Shown here piece after piece: positions 31,344-39,742 of a stretch of DNA of 49,107 nucleotides. Source of the stretch: Amycolatopsis echigonensis. Its GTDB lineage: Bacteria > Actinomycetota > Actinomycetes > Mycobacteriales > Pseudonocardiaceae. Positions within the stretch are counted from its first letter, which is position 1. Each line of letters opens with the position of its first letter. Both the position numbers and the translations under genes were made by a program. The stretch spans positions 1 through 49,107 of the forward strand of contig NZ_JACJHR010000069.1 in NCBI RefSeq assembly GCF_014174495.1, given 5' to 3'. The notes under the pieces were generated by a model that was given only the letters and a program-made list of their open reading frames with translations, was not told the DNA's origin and did no database searches.

Positions 31344-32762
31344 ATGCTCGGTCTGTACCCGGAACTCGATCCGTACGACCACGGGATGCTGCCGGTCGGC
31401 GACGGCAACACGCTGTATTGGGAGGAATGCGGCAATCCCGAGGGCAAACCGGTCGCGTTCCTGCACGGCGGGCCCGGGGGCGGCGCTTCCGCGCGGCACC
31501 GGCGGCTGTTCGACCCGGAGCGCTACCGGATCGTCCTGTTCGACCAGCGCGGCTGCGGCCGGAGCACGCCGCACTGCAGCGAGCCGGACGTCGACCTCTC
31601 GGTGAACACGACCTGGCATCTGGTGTCCGACATGGAGCAGCTGCGCGAGGACCGCGGCATCGACCGCTGGCAGCTGTTCGGCGGTTCGTGGGGCAGCGTG
31701 CTCGCGCTCGCCTACGCCGAGACGCATCCGGAACGCGTGACCGAGCTGATCCTGCGCGGCGTCGCGACGCTTCGGCGCAAAGAAGTGCAGTGGCTCTTCG
31801 GCGGCGGCGCGGCGTGCATCTTCCCGGAGGCGTGGTCGCGCTTCCTCGCACCGGTGCCGTACGCGCGCCGTGGCGCCGACCTGCTCGAGGTGTACCACGA
31901 ACTGCTGAATCATCCGGACCCGAAGGTGCACGGGCCGGCCGCGCTCGCCTGGAGCCGGTGGGAGGGCGAGACGGTCAAGTTCACCCCGCAGGAAGAGGTG
32001 GTGGCCGCGTTCGCCGAGCCGGAGTTCGCGCTCGCGATCGCGCGGATCGAGAACCACTACTTCCGCCACGGCGGCTGGCTCGCCCCGGACCAGCTGATCC
32101 GCGGCGCCGGGAAGCTGTCGGGCATCCCGTGCGTTCTGGTGCAGGGCAGGTACGACGTGGTCACTCCCGCCACCACCGCCTGGGAACTCGCACAGGTGCT
32201 GCCGGGCGCCGAGCTGAAGATGATCGGCGACGCCGGGCACGCCTTCGACGAACCGGGCACGCTGCACGAGCTGATCAGCGCGACCGACCGGTTCGCGGCA
32301 GGGTGGGAGGGCAGGTCCGGGCTGTCGAGCGCGGAAGTCGAACGAAAGGAAATCCGCATGCTGTTCGGTGACGAGCACGTTCGCCGTTACGAGGAGACCG
32401 ACGGGGAGGTCGGGCACGACTGGCAGGAGGGCGTGCCGACGCTGGTGCTCACCACGAAGGGGCGCAAGACCGGGCAGGACCGCAAGTTCGCCCTGATCTA
32501 CCAGGAGGACAACGGCAACCCGGTGATCGTCGCCTCGAAGGGCGGCGCGCCGAACCACCCCGGCTGGTACCTGAACCTGCAGGAGAACCCCGAGGTCCGC
32601 GTGCAGGTGCGGGCGGACAAGTTCACCGCGCGCGCCCGGACCGCGACCGGCGAGGAACGCGCCCGGCTGTGGGACAAGCTCGCCGCGGTGTGGCCCGCCT
32701 ACAACGACTATCAGAAGAAGACCGACCGCGAGATCCCCGTGGTGGTGCTCGAGCGAGTGTGA
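31344..32762 (+). CDS. Prolyl aminopeptidase fused in frame to a deazaflavin (F420)-dependent nitroreductase domain
   Basis: 472 aa without a stop. Residues 1 to about 319 form a complete proline iminopeptidase (alpha/beta hydrolase, S33): HGGPGGG oxyanion motif, nucleophile in GGSWGSVLALAY, His in GDAGHAFDEPG, plus DQRGCGRS. After a ~19-residue linker, residues 339-472 form a complete DDN-type domain: LFGDEHVRRYEETDGEVGHD, LTTKGRKTGQDRKFAL, ASKGGAPNHPGWYLNL and EIPVVVLERV. Normally these are separate proteins. An AAAGGAAA ribosome-binding site (32345-32352) precedes an in-frame ATG at 32358, so the second domain can also be made alone. ATG 31344 gives the standard Pip N-terminus. Confidence 0.85.
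   Translation: MLGLYPELDPYDHGMLPVGDGNTLYWEECGNPEGKPVAFLHGGPGGGASARHRRLFDPERYRIVLFDQRGCGRSTPHCSEPDVDLSVNTTWHLVSDMEQLREDRGIDRWQLFGGSWGSVLALAYAETHPERVTELILRGVATLRRKEVQWLFGGGAACIFPEAWSRFLAPVPYARRGADLLEVYHELLNHPDPKVHGPAALAWSRWEGETVKFTPQEEVVAAFAEPEFALAIARIENHYFRHGGWLAPDQLIRGAGKLSGIPCVLVQGRYDVVTPATTAWELAQVLPGAELKMIGDAGHAFDEPGTLHELISATDRFAAGWEGRSGLSSAEVERKEIRMLFGDEHVRRYEETDGEVGHDWQEGVPTLVLTTKGRKTGQDRKFALIYQEDNGNPVIVASKGGAPNHPGWYLNLQENPEVRVQVRADKFTARARTATGEERARLWDKLAAVWPAYNDYQKKTDREIPVVVLERV
32345..32360 (+). promoter_or_regulatory. Internal ribosome-binding site and start inside the fusion gene
   Basis: AAAGGAAA at 32345-32352, then ATG at 32358-32360 in the same frame as the long gene. Initiation here would yield a 134-aa stand-alone nitroreductase (32358-32762), the normal length of the DDN family. 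Confidence 0.6.
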
Positions 32763-32817
32763 TCCGTGCCGCGTCCGGGGTGCGCGCGGCGCCGAACCGG
32801 AGTGTCTTCCGCTACGA

Positions 32818-33597
32818 ATGACGCTCATGGCGCTGCGCACCCGGACCCGGGACCACTGGACCCCGCTCGAAGGGGAGCTGCTCGGCTTCCGCGGCATGCA
32901 GAGGTACGGCAGGCGCTTCGCGCGGTCCGGCCGGGGCGCCTGGTACCACTTCGCGATCGAGGTCGTGTGGCAACTGCTCGCCCTGACGAGCCGGTTCCGC
33001 GTGCGCGGCGCCCGGAACATCCCGGAGTCGGGCGGGGTCGTGGTGGCCTCCAACCACCTGTCCAACGCCGACCCGACGACGCTCACCGCGTTCTGCCTCG
33101 GCTCCGGGCGCGTGCCGCGGTACCTGGCGAAGGCGAGCTTGTGGAACGCGCCGGTGATCAAGTCGGTGATGCGTTCGGGCAAGCACATCCCGGTCCACCG
33201 CGGCGCGCCGACCGCCGCGGGCGCGTACCGCGACGCGGTCGCCGCGGTGCGAGCCGGCGAATGCGTGGCGATCTTCCCGGAGGCCGGGCTCTCCGCCGAT
33301 CCGGACGGCTGGCCCTCGAAGGGCAAGACCGGCGCGGCGCGGATCGCGCTGGAGACCGGCGTGCCGGTGATCCCGGTCGCGAACTGGGGCACGCACGAAC
33401 TGCTGCCCGCCGGCGCGTGGTTCCCGCGCGTCCTGCCGCGGCGGAAGATCGAGTTCGTCGCCGGGGAGCCGGTGGACCTCGGCGACCTGCGCGGGCGGGA
33501 GCTGACCAGGGAAGTGCTGGAGGAGGCCACAGCGCGGATCATGGCCGCCGTCACGGAGCTCCTGGCCGGGATCCGAGGGGTGCGCCCGCCGGTCTGA
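32818..33597 (+). CDS. Lysophospholipid acyltransferase family protein (PlsC-like)
   Basis: 259 aa. The NHxxxxD catalytic motif is SNHLSNADP, followed by the FPEA-G block (AIFPEAGLSADPDGW) and VPVIPVANWG, as in 1-acyl-sn-glycerol-3-phosphate acyltransferases. A hydrophobic stretch near residues 45-60 (FAIEVVWQLLALTS) may anchor it to the membrane. Either ATG 32818 or 32827 may be the start. It is 55 nt after the fusion gene and may share its transcript. The acyl acceptor is not certain. Confidence 0.88.
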   Translation: MTLMALRTRTRDHWTPLEGELLGFRGMQRYGRRFARSGRGAWYHFAIEVVWQLLALTSRFRVRGARNIPESGGVVVASNHLSNADPTTLTAFCLGSGRVPRYLAKASLWNAPVIKSVMRSGKHIPVHRGAPTAAGAYRDAVAAVRAGECVAIFPEAGLSADPDGWPSKGKTGAARIALETGVPVIPVANWGTHELLPAGAWFPRVLPRRKIEFVAGEPVDLGDLRGRELTREVLEEATARIMAAVTELLAGIRGVRPPV

Positions 33598-33833
33598 CCG
33601 GCGGATTCCGCGGTCCCGCCAGCCGAAGGCGCGGCGGCCACTGTGGACAATCCAACCGTCCCCGAGCCAGCGCGACGGAGCAGACGACGTCCGGTTCTGG
33701 CGAGCTTCGCCGGGGTCAGCCGCCCGGCGATGCGCGGCGGGAAGAGACGGACGAACCAGGGCGGGCGGCAGCCGGGCTCGAAGCGGGCGCCGTCACGCCG
33801 CCCCGCGCTGGCGCGGGAGGTAGTTTCAACGGT

Positions 33834-35219
33834 ATGAGCGCAGACTATGACGTGGTGGTCCTCGGGGCCGGAGTCGGTGGGTACGTCGCGGCGATCCGGG
33901 CTTCGCAGCTGGGCCTGAGCGTGGCGGTCGTGGAAGAGAAGTACTGGGGCGGGGTGTGCCTCAACGTCGGCTGCATCCCTTCGAAGGCGCTGCTGCGCAA
34001 TGCCGAGCTGGCGCACACGGTGAAGGAGGAGGCCAAGACCTACGGCATCTCCTCCGACGGGGAGATCCGGTTCGACTACACGGCGGCGTACGAGCGCAGC
34101 CGCAAGGTCGCGGACGGGCGCGTCAAGGGCGTGCACTTCCTGATGAAGAAGAACAAGATCACCGAGTACAACGGGCGCGGCACCTTCGTGGACGCCAACA
34201 CCCTCGAGGTGAACGGCGAGCGCATCACCTTCACCTACGGCATCATCGCCACCGGCGCGACGGCTCGGCTGCTGCCGGGCACGCAGCGCAGCGAGCGCGT
34301 GGTCACCTACGAAAAGCAGATCCTCGAAAGCGAGCTGCCGGGCAGCATCGTGATCGCCGGGGCCGGCGCGATCGGCGTGGAGTTCGCGTACGTGCTGCGC
34401 AACTACGGTGTGGACGTGACGATCGTCGAGTTCCTCGACCGGATGGTGCCGCTCGAGGACGCCGAGGTGTCGGCTGAGCTGGCGAAGCGCTACCGCAAGC
34501 TGGGGATCAAGGTGCTGGTGGGCACCAAGGTCGAGGCGATCGACGACTCGGGAGCCAAGGTGGCGGTCACCGTGTCGAAGAACGGCGAGCAGCAGGTGCT
34601 CGAGGCCGACAAGGTGTTGCAGGCCATCGGGTTCCGGCCGAACGTCGAGGGCTACGGCCTGGAGAACACCGGCGTCGAGCTGACCGAGCGCGGCGCGATC
34701 GCGATCGACGGCCGCGGCCGGACGAACGTGCCGCACCTGTTCGCGATCGGCGACGTGACGGCGAAGCTGATGCTGGCGCACGCGTCGGAGTCGATGGGCA
34801 TCGTGGCGGCGGAGACGATCGCCGGCGCGGAGACCATGGAACTGGACTTCGTGATGATCCCGCGCGCGACCTACTGCCAGCCGCAGATCGCGAGCTTCGG
34901 CTGGACCGAGGAACAGGCGCGCGAGAAGGGCTTCGACGTTCAGGTGGCGAAGTTCCCGTTCACGGCGAACGGCAAGGCGCACGGCCTCGGCGACGCGGCG
35001 GGCTTCGTGAAGGTGCTGAGCGACGCGAAGTACGGCGAACTGCTCGGCGCGCACCTCATCGGCCCGGACGTCACGGAGCTGCTGCCGGAGCTGACGCTGG
35101 CGCAGCAGTGGGACCTTACGGTGCACGAGGTTTCCCGCAACGTGCACGCGCACCCGACACTGGGCGAGGCGGTCAAGGAAGCGGTGCACGGACTGGCCGG
35201 CCATATGATCAACTTCTGA
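33834..35219 (+). CDS. lpdA: Dihydrolipoyl dehydrogenase (E3)
   Basis: 461 aa pyridine-nucleotide-disulphide oxidoreductase; reoxidises dihydrolipoamide of 2-oxoacid dehydrogenase complexes with NAD+. FAD site VVLGAGVGGYVAAIRA, redox disulphide GGVCLNVGCIPSKALL, NAD site IVIAGAGAIGVEFAYVL, second FAD segment NVPHLFAIGDV, and C-terminal active-site His/Glu in HAHPTLGEAVKEA. GGGAGG upstream supports ATG 33834. The 236 nt before it hold no convincing gene. No E1/E2 gene is adjacent. Confidence 0.95.
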   Translation: MSADYDVVVLGAGVGGYVAAIRASQLGLSVAVVEEKYWGGVCLNVGCIPSKALLRNAELAHTVKEEAKTYGISSDGEIRFDYTAAYERSRKVADGRVKGVHFLMKKNKITEYNGRGTFVDANTLEVNGERITFTYGIIATGATARLLPGTQRSERVVTYEKQILESELPGSIVIAGAGAIGVEFAYVLRNYGVDVTIVEFLDRMVPLEDAEVSAELAKRYRKLGIKVLVGTKVEAIDDSGAKVAVTVSKNGEQQVLEADKVLQAIGFRPNVEGYGLENTGVELTERGAIAIDGRGRTNVPHLFAIGDVTAKLMLAHASESMGIVAAETIAGAETMELDFVMIPRATYCQPQIASFGWTEEQAREKGFDVQVAKFPFTANGKAHGLGDAAGFVKVLSDAKYGELLGAHLIGPDVTELLPELTLAQQWDLTVHEVSRNVHAHPTLGEAVKEAVHGLAGHMINF

Positions 35220-35715
35220 TTCTTCGACGGTCGCCCTGGCCCGCGGTGGTTTCGCGGGCCAGGGCGCGGTCGTTTTCGGGCGCTGCCAAGGAAAAAACCA
35301 GTTCGGGCCGGGACCACGAGATCTTCGGCGGTTTCGGTGGGATAGTCCCGACCTGCCGGGCACCCATGTGTTCGTAGAATTTCACCGCGGGCGGATGCGA
35401 CACCACACGCACTTCGGACAGTCCGTTTTCCCTTGCCACAGCGAGAATTTCCGCTACCAGCCGAGCACCTAGCCCGGTGCCTTGCGCTTCGTCGGCGACG
35501 AACAGCAGGTCCAGCTCGGCATCGGTGAGCGCGGCGAACCCGACTGGTCCGGCGGGACCGCGGGCGACCAGAACCTGGTGCTGACGAAGGTAATCCGGCG
35601 TGACGACATATCCCTCCAGGATCGAGGCGTACCGGCCTTGATAGGCCGATGACGCGTGCATGAGGTCGGTGAGCGCGGCGGCGTCGGCAGCGGTCGCGCG
35701 GTCGATCTTGAACAT
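35209..35715 (-). CDS. GNAT-family N-acetyltransferase
   Basis: 168 aa. Acetyl-CoA-binding loop is DEAQGTGLGARLVAEIL (Q-x-x-G-x-G pattern), with FYEHMGARQVG as the following helix of the fold. Substrate unknown. The C-terminal ~22 residues (ALARETTAGQG...) are encoded by a strong hairpin that serves the converging lpdA gene, so this tail is probably an add-on. ATG 35715 starts the fold; the longer frame to 35811 is rejected. It follows the MFS gene by 37 nt. Confidence 0.85.
   Translation of the reverse strand: MFKIDRATAADAAALTDLMHASSAYQGRYASILEGYVVTPDYLRQHQVLVARGPAGPVGFAALTDAELDLLFVADEAQGTGLGARLVAEILAVARENGLSEVRVVSHPPAVKFYEHMGARQVGTIPPKPPKISWSRPELVFSLAAPENDRALARETTAGQGDRRRIRS
35233..35265 (+). 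terminator. Terminator hairpin of lpdA embedded in the GNAT coding end
   Basis: GCCCTGGCCCGCG (35233-35245) pairs perfectly with CGCGGGCCAGGGC (35253-35265), loop GTGGTTT; CGTTTTCG follows shortly after. It begins 13 nt after the lpdA stop and lies wholly within the 3' end of the opposite-strand GNAT gene. Confidence 0.7.
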
Positions 35716-35752
35716 GGCAGCCACGGTAACCGGCGCCACCGACAAAAACTGA

Positions 35753-36946
35753 TCACCCAGCTCGGCGGGCGGGCAACGCCGCGGCGCTGAGCAGACAAAG
35801 GACGGTGCCAATCCCCAGGGAGACGCGCACGCTGAGCACTCCGGCGGCGATCCCGCCGAGGGTGACGAAAATCGGTTTCGCGGTACGGGTTCCGGTCGAC
35901 CAGGCGGTGAGCGTCCGGGTCAGGACGGTGTCGTCGATCAGGGACAGGCGATACGCCGAGTAGGTCGGGTTGAAGATGCCCGCCACCAGCAACAGCCCGA
36001 AGTTCGCGGCGATCAGCAAGGCGACTCCGCCGGCTCCGGGAATAGCGAACGGCAGCGCGAGAAGCCACGGAGTGCGCGCGAAACTGGTCCAGCGCAACAC
36101 TTTCTGCGCGCCATAGCGGGAGCTGAGCGTCGGCGCGAGACGAGCGCCGAGGAGCCCGCCGAGGCAGGGAACGCCGAGCACGAGGCCGTATTCCCAAGGC
36201 GCGAAGCTGAGATCGCGCAGCATCAGCACGGTTTGCAGCGGCGTGACCCAAAGAACCGCGCCGCTGAACAGCACCGAGTTGAAGAACAGCGGTCGCAGTT
36301 CGGGACTGCGCAGCAGGTAATGCCAGCCGTCGGTGAATCCGCGCCGCGAAGGTCCTTCGGAGACAACAGGCGGCGGTTCCGGCGTGCGCAAGCGGCGGAT
36401 TCCGAGCGCGGACAGCAAGAACGAAAAAGCGTCGATCAGCATCGTCGCGGTCGCGCCCAGCCCGCTGATCAAGACGCCGCCCAGCGGTGGTCCGGCTGAC
36501 CAGCAGACCCAGTCCGTGCTCTCGAAACGGCTCAAGGCGACAGCCCGTTCCTTAGGCGCGACAAGGGCTTTCAGGTGCGCACCGCTGGCCGCGGAGAAGA
36601 TAACGGCCGCGGTGGCGACGACGATGTCGACGGCATAAAGCTGCGGCATGGTCAGCACGTGCAGCGCGGCCGCCACCGGCACGCTCGCCAGCGCGGCGCA
36701 GCGGACCAGGTCTCCAGCGATCATCGCGGGACGCTTCCGGGCGAACTCGACACGGGGTCCGAGCGGGAAGGCAAGGACGGCGCTGGCGGCGGCCGAGATG
36801 GCGGTGATCAGCGAAACCTGCCACGCGGGGGCGTCGAGCACGAGCACCGCGACGAGCCCGAGCGCGCCCGCGCCGACCGTGCTGCCCGCTGTGCTGATCG
36901 CATACGCGGACCAGAGCCGCGCGAAGTCCCTCCCCAGGTTCGCCAC
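35753..36946 (-). CDS. MFS transporter
   Basis: 397 aa, about 10-12 hydrophobic segments. FARLWSAYAISTAGSTVG at the N-terminus, FPLGPRVEFARKRP (loop 2-3 motif) and VLWVTPLQTVLMLRDL are typical of the MFS_3/EntS-like drug or siderophore exporter group. GTG 36946 was chosen because the upstream extension to 37273 crosses the promoter of the protease gene. It is divergent from that protease and followed by the GNAT gene; an exporter beside an acetyltransferase could be a small self-protection pair (inference). Confidence 0.88.
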   Translation of the reverse strand: MANLGRDFARLWSAYAISTAGSTVGAGALGLVAVLVLDAPAWQVSLITAISAAASAVLAFPLGPRVEFARKRPAMIAGDLVRCAALASVPVAAALHVLTMPQLYAVDIVVATAAVIFSAASGAHLKALVAPKERAVALSRFESTDWVCWSAGPPLGGVLISGLGATATMLIDAFSFLLSALGIRRLRTPEPPPVVSEGPSRRGFTDGWHYLLRSPELRPLFFNSVLFSGAVLWVTPLQTVLMLRDLSFAPWEYGLVLGVPCLGGLLGARLAPTLSSRYGAQKVLRWTSFARTPWLLALPFAIPGAGGVALLIAANFGLLLVAGIFNPTYSAYRLSLIDDTVLTRTLTAWSTGTRTAKPIFVTLGGIAAGVLSVRVSLGIGTVLCLLSAAALPARRAG

Positions 36947-37109
36947 GAGAGCAGAGTGCCAGCTCCGCTCCGGGCCGGGAAGCGCCCGGCGAAGTCTCAC
37001 CAGGTGGGCTTTCCGGGCAAATACCACTTTGGTCGGTGGTCTTCCTCCCGGTCGCTCTTTAGATTCACCTGACCACAGTGGGTGGCCGGGGGCGAGGACA
37101 GGAGTTGGC

Positions 37110-39011
37110 ATGAGAAGAACGAGACGGGTGGCCGCGTATTCGGTGCCCCTCGCGGTAGGGGTGGTGCTCGCCGGGAGCGGGGTCGCCGTCGCGCAGCCGT
37201 CGGCCGCGGACGTGGCGAACGCGCGCACGGGGGCGGGGATCAGCGCGTTGCAGGGGATCAAGAAGACTCTCACCCCGGCCGAGCAGAAGCAGTCCAGCCA
37301 GCTCGTCGTGGAGAAGCGCCTGCGCGCTGACCGCGGTCTCGCCGCGCTGCTGCCGAATTACCGCACTGGCCTGCCGGTCACCCAGGCTGGCACGGTGTCC
37401 GTGGACATCGCGGGGACTGCCAGTGCGGCGATCGCGAAGGCCGTGCGCGCCGCGGGCGGCACCGTTCAGTCCACCTCGTCCAATGGCTCGGTTCGCGCCC
37501 AGCTGCCGCTCAACGCGGTGGACCGGATCGCAGCGCGTGGCGACGTCCGGCAGGTCCAGCCCGCCACGCAGGCGATGACCTGGAACGAGCCGGACGCGCA
37601 GCGCCAGCAGTTGGCCAAGAAGGCCGTCGCCGCCGTGCAGGTGTCCGAAGGGGACAAGACCCACGGTGCCGACACCGCCCGCACGCAATACGGCGTGAAC
37701 GGCACCGGCGTGAAGGTCTGCGTGCTTTCCGACGGCGTCAACTCGCTGAAAAAGTCGCAGGACGCAGGCGAACTGCCCGCGGTCGACGTGCTGCCCGGAC
37801 AGGCAGGCAGCGGCGACGAGGGCACCGCGATGCTGGAGATCGTCCACGACCTCGCCCCGGGCGCGACGCTCGGCTTCGCGACCGCGTTCACCAGCGAGTC
37901 GAGCTTCGCGGACAACATCCGCGCGCTGCGCACCACCGGCAAGTGCACGGTGATCGTCGACGACGTCGCGTACTTCGACGAGTCGCCGTTCCAGGACACC
38001 CAGGTCGCGCAGGCAGTCAACGACGTGACCGCGGCTGGCGCGCTCTACTTCTCCTCCGCGGGCAACTCCGGCAACCTGACCGACGGCACCAGCGGCTACT
38101 ACGAGGGCGACTTCCGCTCGTCCGGCACCACGCTGCCGGGCGTCACCGGAACCCCGCACGACTTCGACCCGGGCAGCGGCGTGCAGACGACCGACCCGCT
38201 GTCGCCGGGTTCGCTCGGCAGGCCGGTGACGCTGTTCTGGTCGGATCCGTGGGGGCACTCGGCCAATGACTACGACCTGTTCCTGCTCGACGCTTCCGGC
38301 AGCGTCGTCGCCTCCAGCGACAACCCGCAGAATGGTTCGCAGAACCCGTACGAGAGCCTGACCGTGCCGTCCTCCGGCTCCGGCTACCGCCTCGCGGTGG
38401 TCAAGTACAGCGGCGCCGACCGGTTCTTCGCGCTCAACGTGGTCCGCGGCCGGTTCGTCGACTCCGGTTCGCTCAAGGGCTTCAGCACCGCAGGCGTGAC
38501 TTCGGGCCACTCGGCGGCCGCCGCGGCGTTCTCGGTGGCCGCGGCCCCGGCCGCGGCCGCGTTCGGCCGTCCGCTGGAGAACGGCGACCCGGCGAACCCG
38601 GCCGGCCCGTACCCGGGCCTGTTCACCTCGGCCAGCAAGTGGGAGCGCTTCACCTCCGACGGCCAGCGGCACGTCTTCTACAACGCCGACGGCACTGAGC
38701 TGACTCCGGGCAACGTGTCCTCGACCGGCGGCGCGACCCGCGCGAAGCCGGACATCACCGCGGCCGACGGCGTGGCCACCTCGGTCACCGGCTTCCAGCC
38801 GTTCTTCGGAACCTCGGCGGCGGCCCCGCACGCGGCGGCGATCGCGGCGCTGCTGCTGTCCGGCAAACCGTCCGCGACCCCGGCGGACGTCCGCACCGCG
38901 CTGGTGTCGAGCGCGATCGACCTCGGCGCACCCGGGTTCGACGCGGTGACCGGCAACGGCGCGATCATGGCCGGTCCGGCCCTGGCCGCGCTGGGCGTGC
39001 CGAAGAAGTAG
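37110..39011 (+). CDS. Secreted subtilase-fold (S8/S53-like) serine protease with Glu replacing the catalytic His
   Basis: 633 aa. Signal peptide about residues 1-29 (RRVAAYSVPLAVGVVLAGSG). A propeptide-like region runs to about 190. The catalytic domain shows Asp208 (VCVLSDGVNS), oxyanion Asn319 (SSAGNSGN) and nucleophile Ser569 (FFGTSAAAPHAAAIAALL). Where subtilisins have HGT, this protein has D236-E237-G-T (GDEGTAMLEIVHD), so a Ser-Glu-Asp set as in sedolisins is likely; His246 is the only nearby His. Between about 330 and 460 an inserted beta-rich, PPC-like domain (RPVTLFWSDP, DYDLFLLDASG) is present. The ATG has GGAG upstream. Exported protease of unknown target. Confidence 0.9.
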   Translation: MRRTRRVAAYSVPLAVGVVLAGSGVAVAQPSAADVANARTGAGISALQGIKKTLTPAEQKQSSQLVVEKRLRADRGLAALLPNYRTGLPVTQAGTVSVDIAGTASAAIAKAVRAAGGTVQSTSSNGSVRAQLPLNAVDRIAARGDVRQVQPATQAMTWNEPDAQRQQLAKKAVAAVQVSEGDKTHGADTARTQYGVNGTGVKVCVLSDGVNSLKKSQDAGELPAVDVLPGQAGSGDEGTAMLEIVHDLAPGATLGFATAFTSESSFADNIRALRTTGKCTVIVDDVAYFDESPFQDTQVAQAVNDVTAAGALYFSSAGNSGNLTDGTSGYYEGDFRSSGTTLPGVTGTPHDFDPGSGVQTTDPLSPGSLGRPVTLFWSDPWGHSANDYDLFLLDASGSVVASSDNPQNGSQNPYESLTVPSSGSGYRLAVVKYSGADRFFALNVVRGRFVDSGSLKGFSTAGVTSGHSAAAAAFSVAAAPAAAAFGRPLENGDPANPAGPYPGLFTSASKWERFTSDGQRHVFYNADGTELTPGNVSSTGGATRAKPDITAADGVATSVTGFQPFFGTSAAAPHAAAIAALLLSGKPSATPADVRTALVSSAIDLGAPGFDAVTGNGAIMAGPALAALGVPKK

Positions 39012-39017
39012 CGGCAG

Positions 39018-39047
39018 GGGCGGGTTCCTCGAACGGGGAACCCGCCC
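39018..39047. terminator. Bidirectional terminator hairpin
   Basis: GGGCGGGTTCC (39018-39028) pairs with GGAACCCGCCC (39037-39047), 8-nt loop. It fills the 39-nt gap between the ends of the protease and methyltransferase genes. Confidence 0.75.
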
Positions 39048-39050
39048 TTC

Positions 39051-39683
39051 TCACCGTCCGGTGACCAGCAAGTGGAACGCGCGAGGCCCGTCGCCGAGCC
39101 GATCGTGGCGGCGGAGCGCCAGCCCCGCGTCCCCGAGCGCTTTCTCGATCTCTTCCGGCGGTCGCAGCCGGAAGCCGTGGCTGGTGAACGGCATGTTCCG
39201 CATCATCGCGGGATCGCCGATGCCGACGACGAACCGCCCGCCGTCCGCGAGCACCCGCGCGACCTCGGCGAACGCGGGCACCAGTTCGGGAATGAAGTAG
39301 ACCGTGTTGACGGTCAGCGCCGCGTCGATCGACCCGTCGCCCAGCGGAAGCTCGGCCATTCCGGCCTGGTGCAGCACCAACCGTCCGGCGGCGAGGTTTT
39401 TCGGGAACGTCCGCCGCGCTCGGGCCAGCGCCGTTTCGGAGATTTCCGCGCCGTGCACCGTGCCGCCCTCGGTGGCCCGCAGCAGCAGGTCGAGACCCAG
39501 CCCGCCGCCGAACCCCACGTCCAGAGCGGTTTCGCCGCGCTGGATCTCCAGCGCCTCGACCGCTCCGGTGACCGGTCCGCGGTTGACGTTGTTGAGCAGC
39601 CGGACGACAGCCTGCCCGGCCCGGCCCCGCGGATGGCCCAGCTGTCTGGCGAACCCGGCGAGCAGCGTGTCACGTGGTCCCAT
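39051..39683 (-). CDS. Class I SAM-dependent methyltransferase
   Basis: 210 aa. Motif I is ALDVGFGGGLGLDLLL (SAM site), with AEISETALARARR as the acidic end of strand 2 and DAALTVNTVYFIPEL as motif IV. The Methyltransf_11/25 pattern is clear; the substrate is unknown. It converges with the protease gene and is 59 nt from the divergent SDR gene. Confidence 0.9.
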   Translation of the reverse strand: MGPRDTLLAGFARQLGHPRGRAGQAVVRLLNNVNRGPVTGAVEALEIQRGETALDVGFGGGLGLDLLLRATEGGTVHGAEISETALARARRTFPKNLAAGRLVLHQAGMAELPLGDGSIDAALTVNTVYFIPELVPAFAEVARVLADGGRFVVGIGDPAMMRNMPFTSHGFRLRPPEEIEKALGDAGLALRRHDRLGDGPRAFHLLVTGR

Positions 39684-39742
39684 GAACCCAGTGTGCCGCG
39701 ATATGGCAACGTGCGCGCGAGCGGATTTTTTGAGGAGGCGAC

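Noticed and set aside
33643..33837. Small 64-codon frame before lpdA
   Set aside because: Arg/Pro-rich, no ribosome-binding site, overlaps the lpdA start; likely chance.
30546..35363. A 1605-codon open frame on the minus strand antisense to the two-component/lpdA region
   Set aside because: It runs opposite clear enzymes, is dominated by Arg/Ala/His/Gly, has no domains, and is explained by G/C bias at third positions of the real genes.
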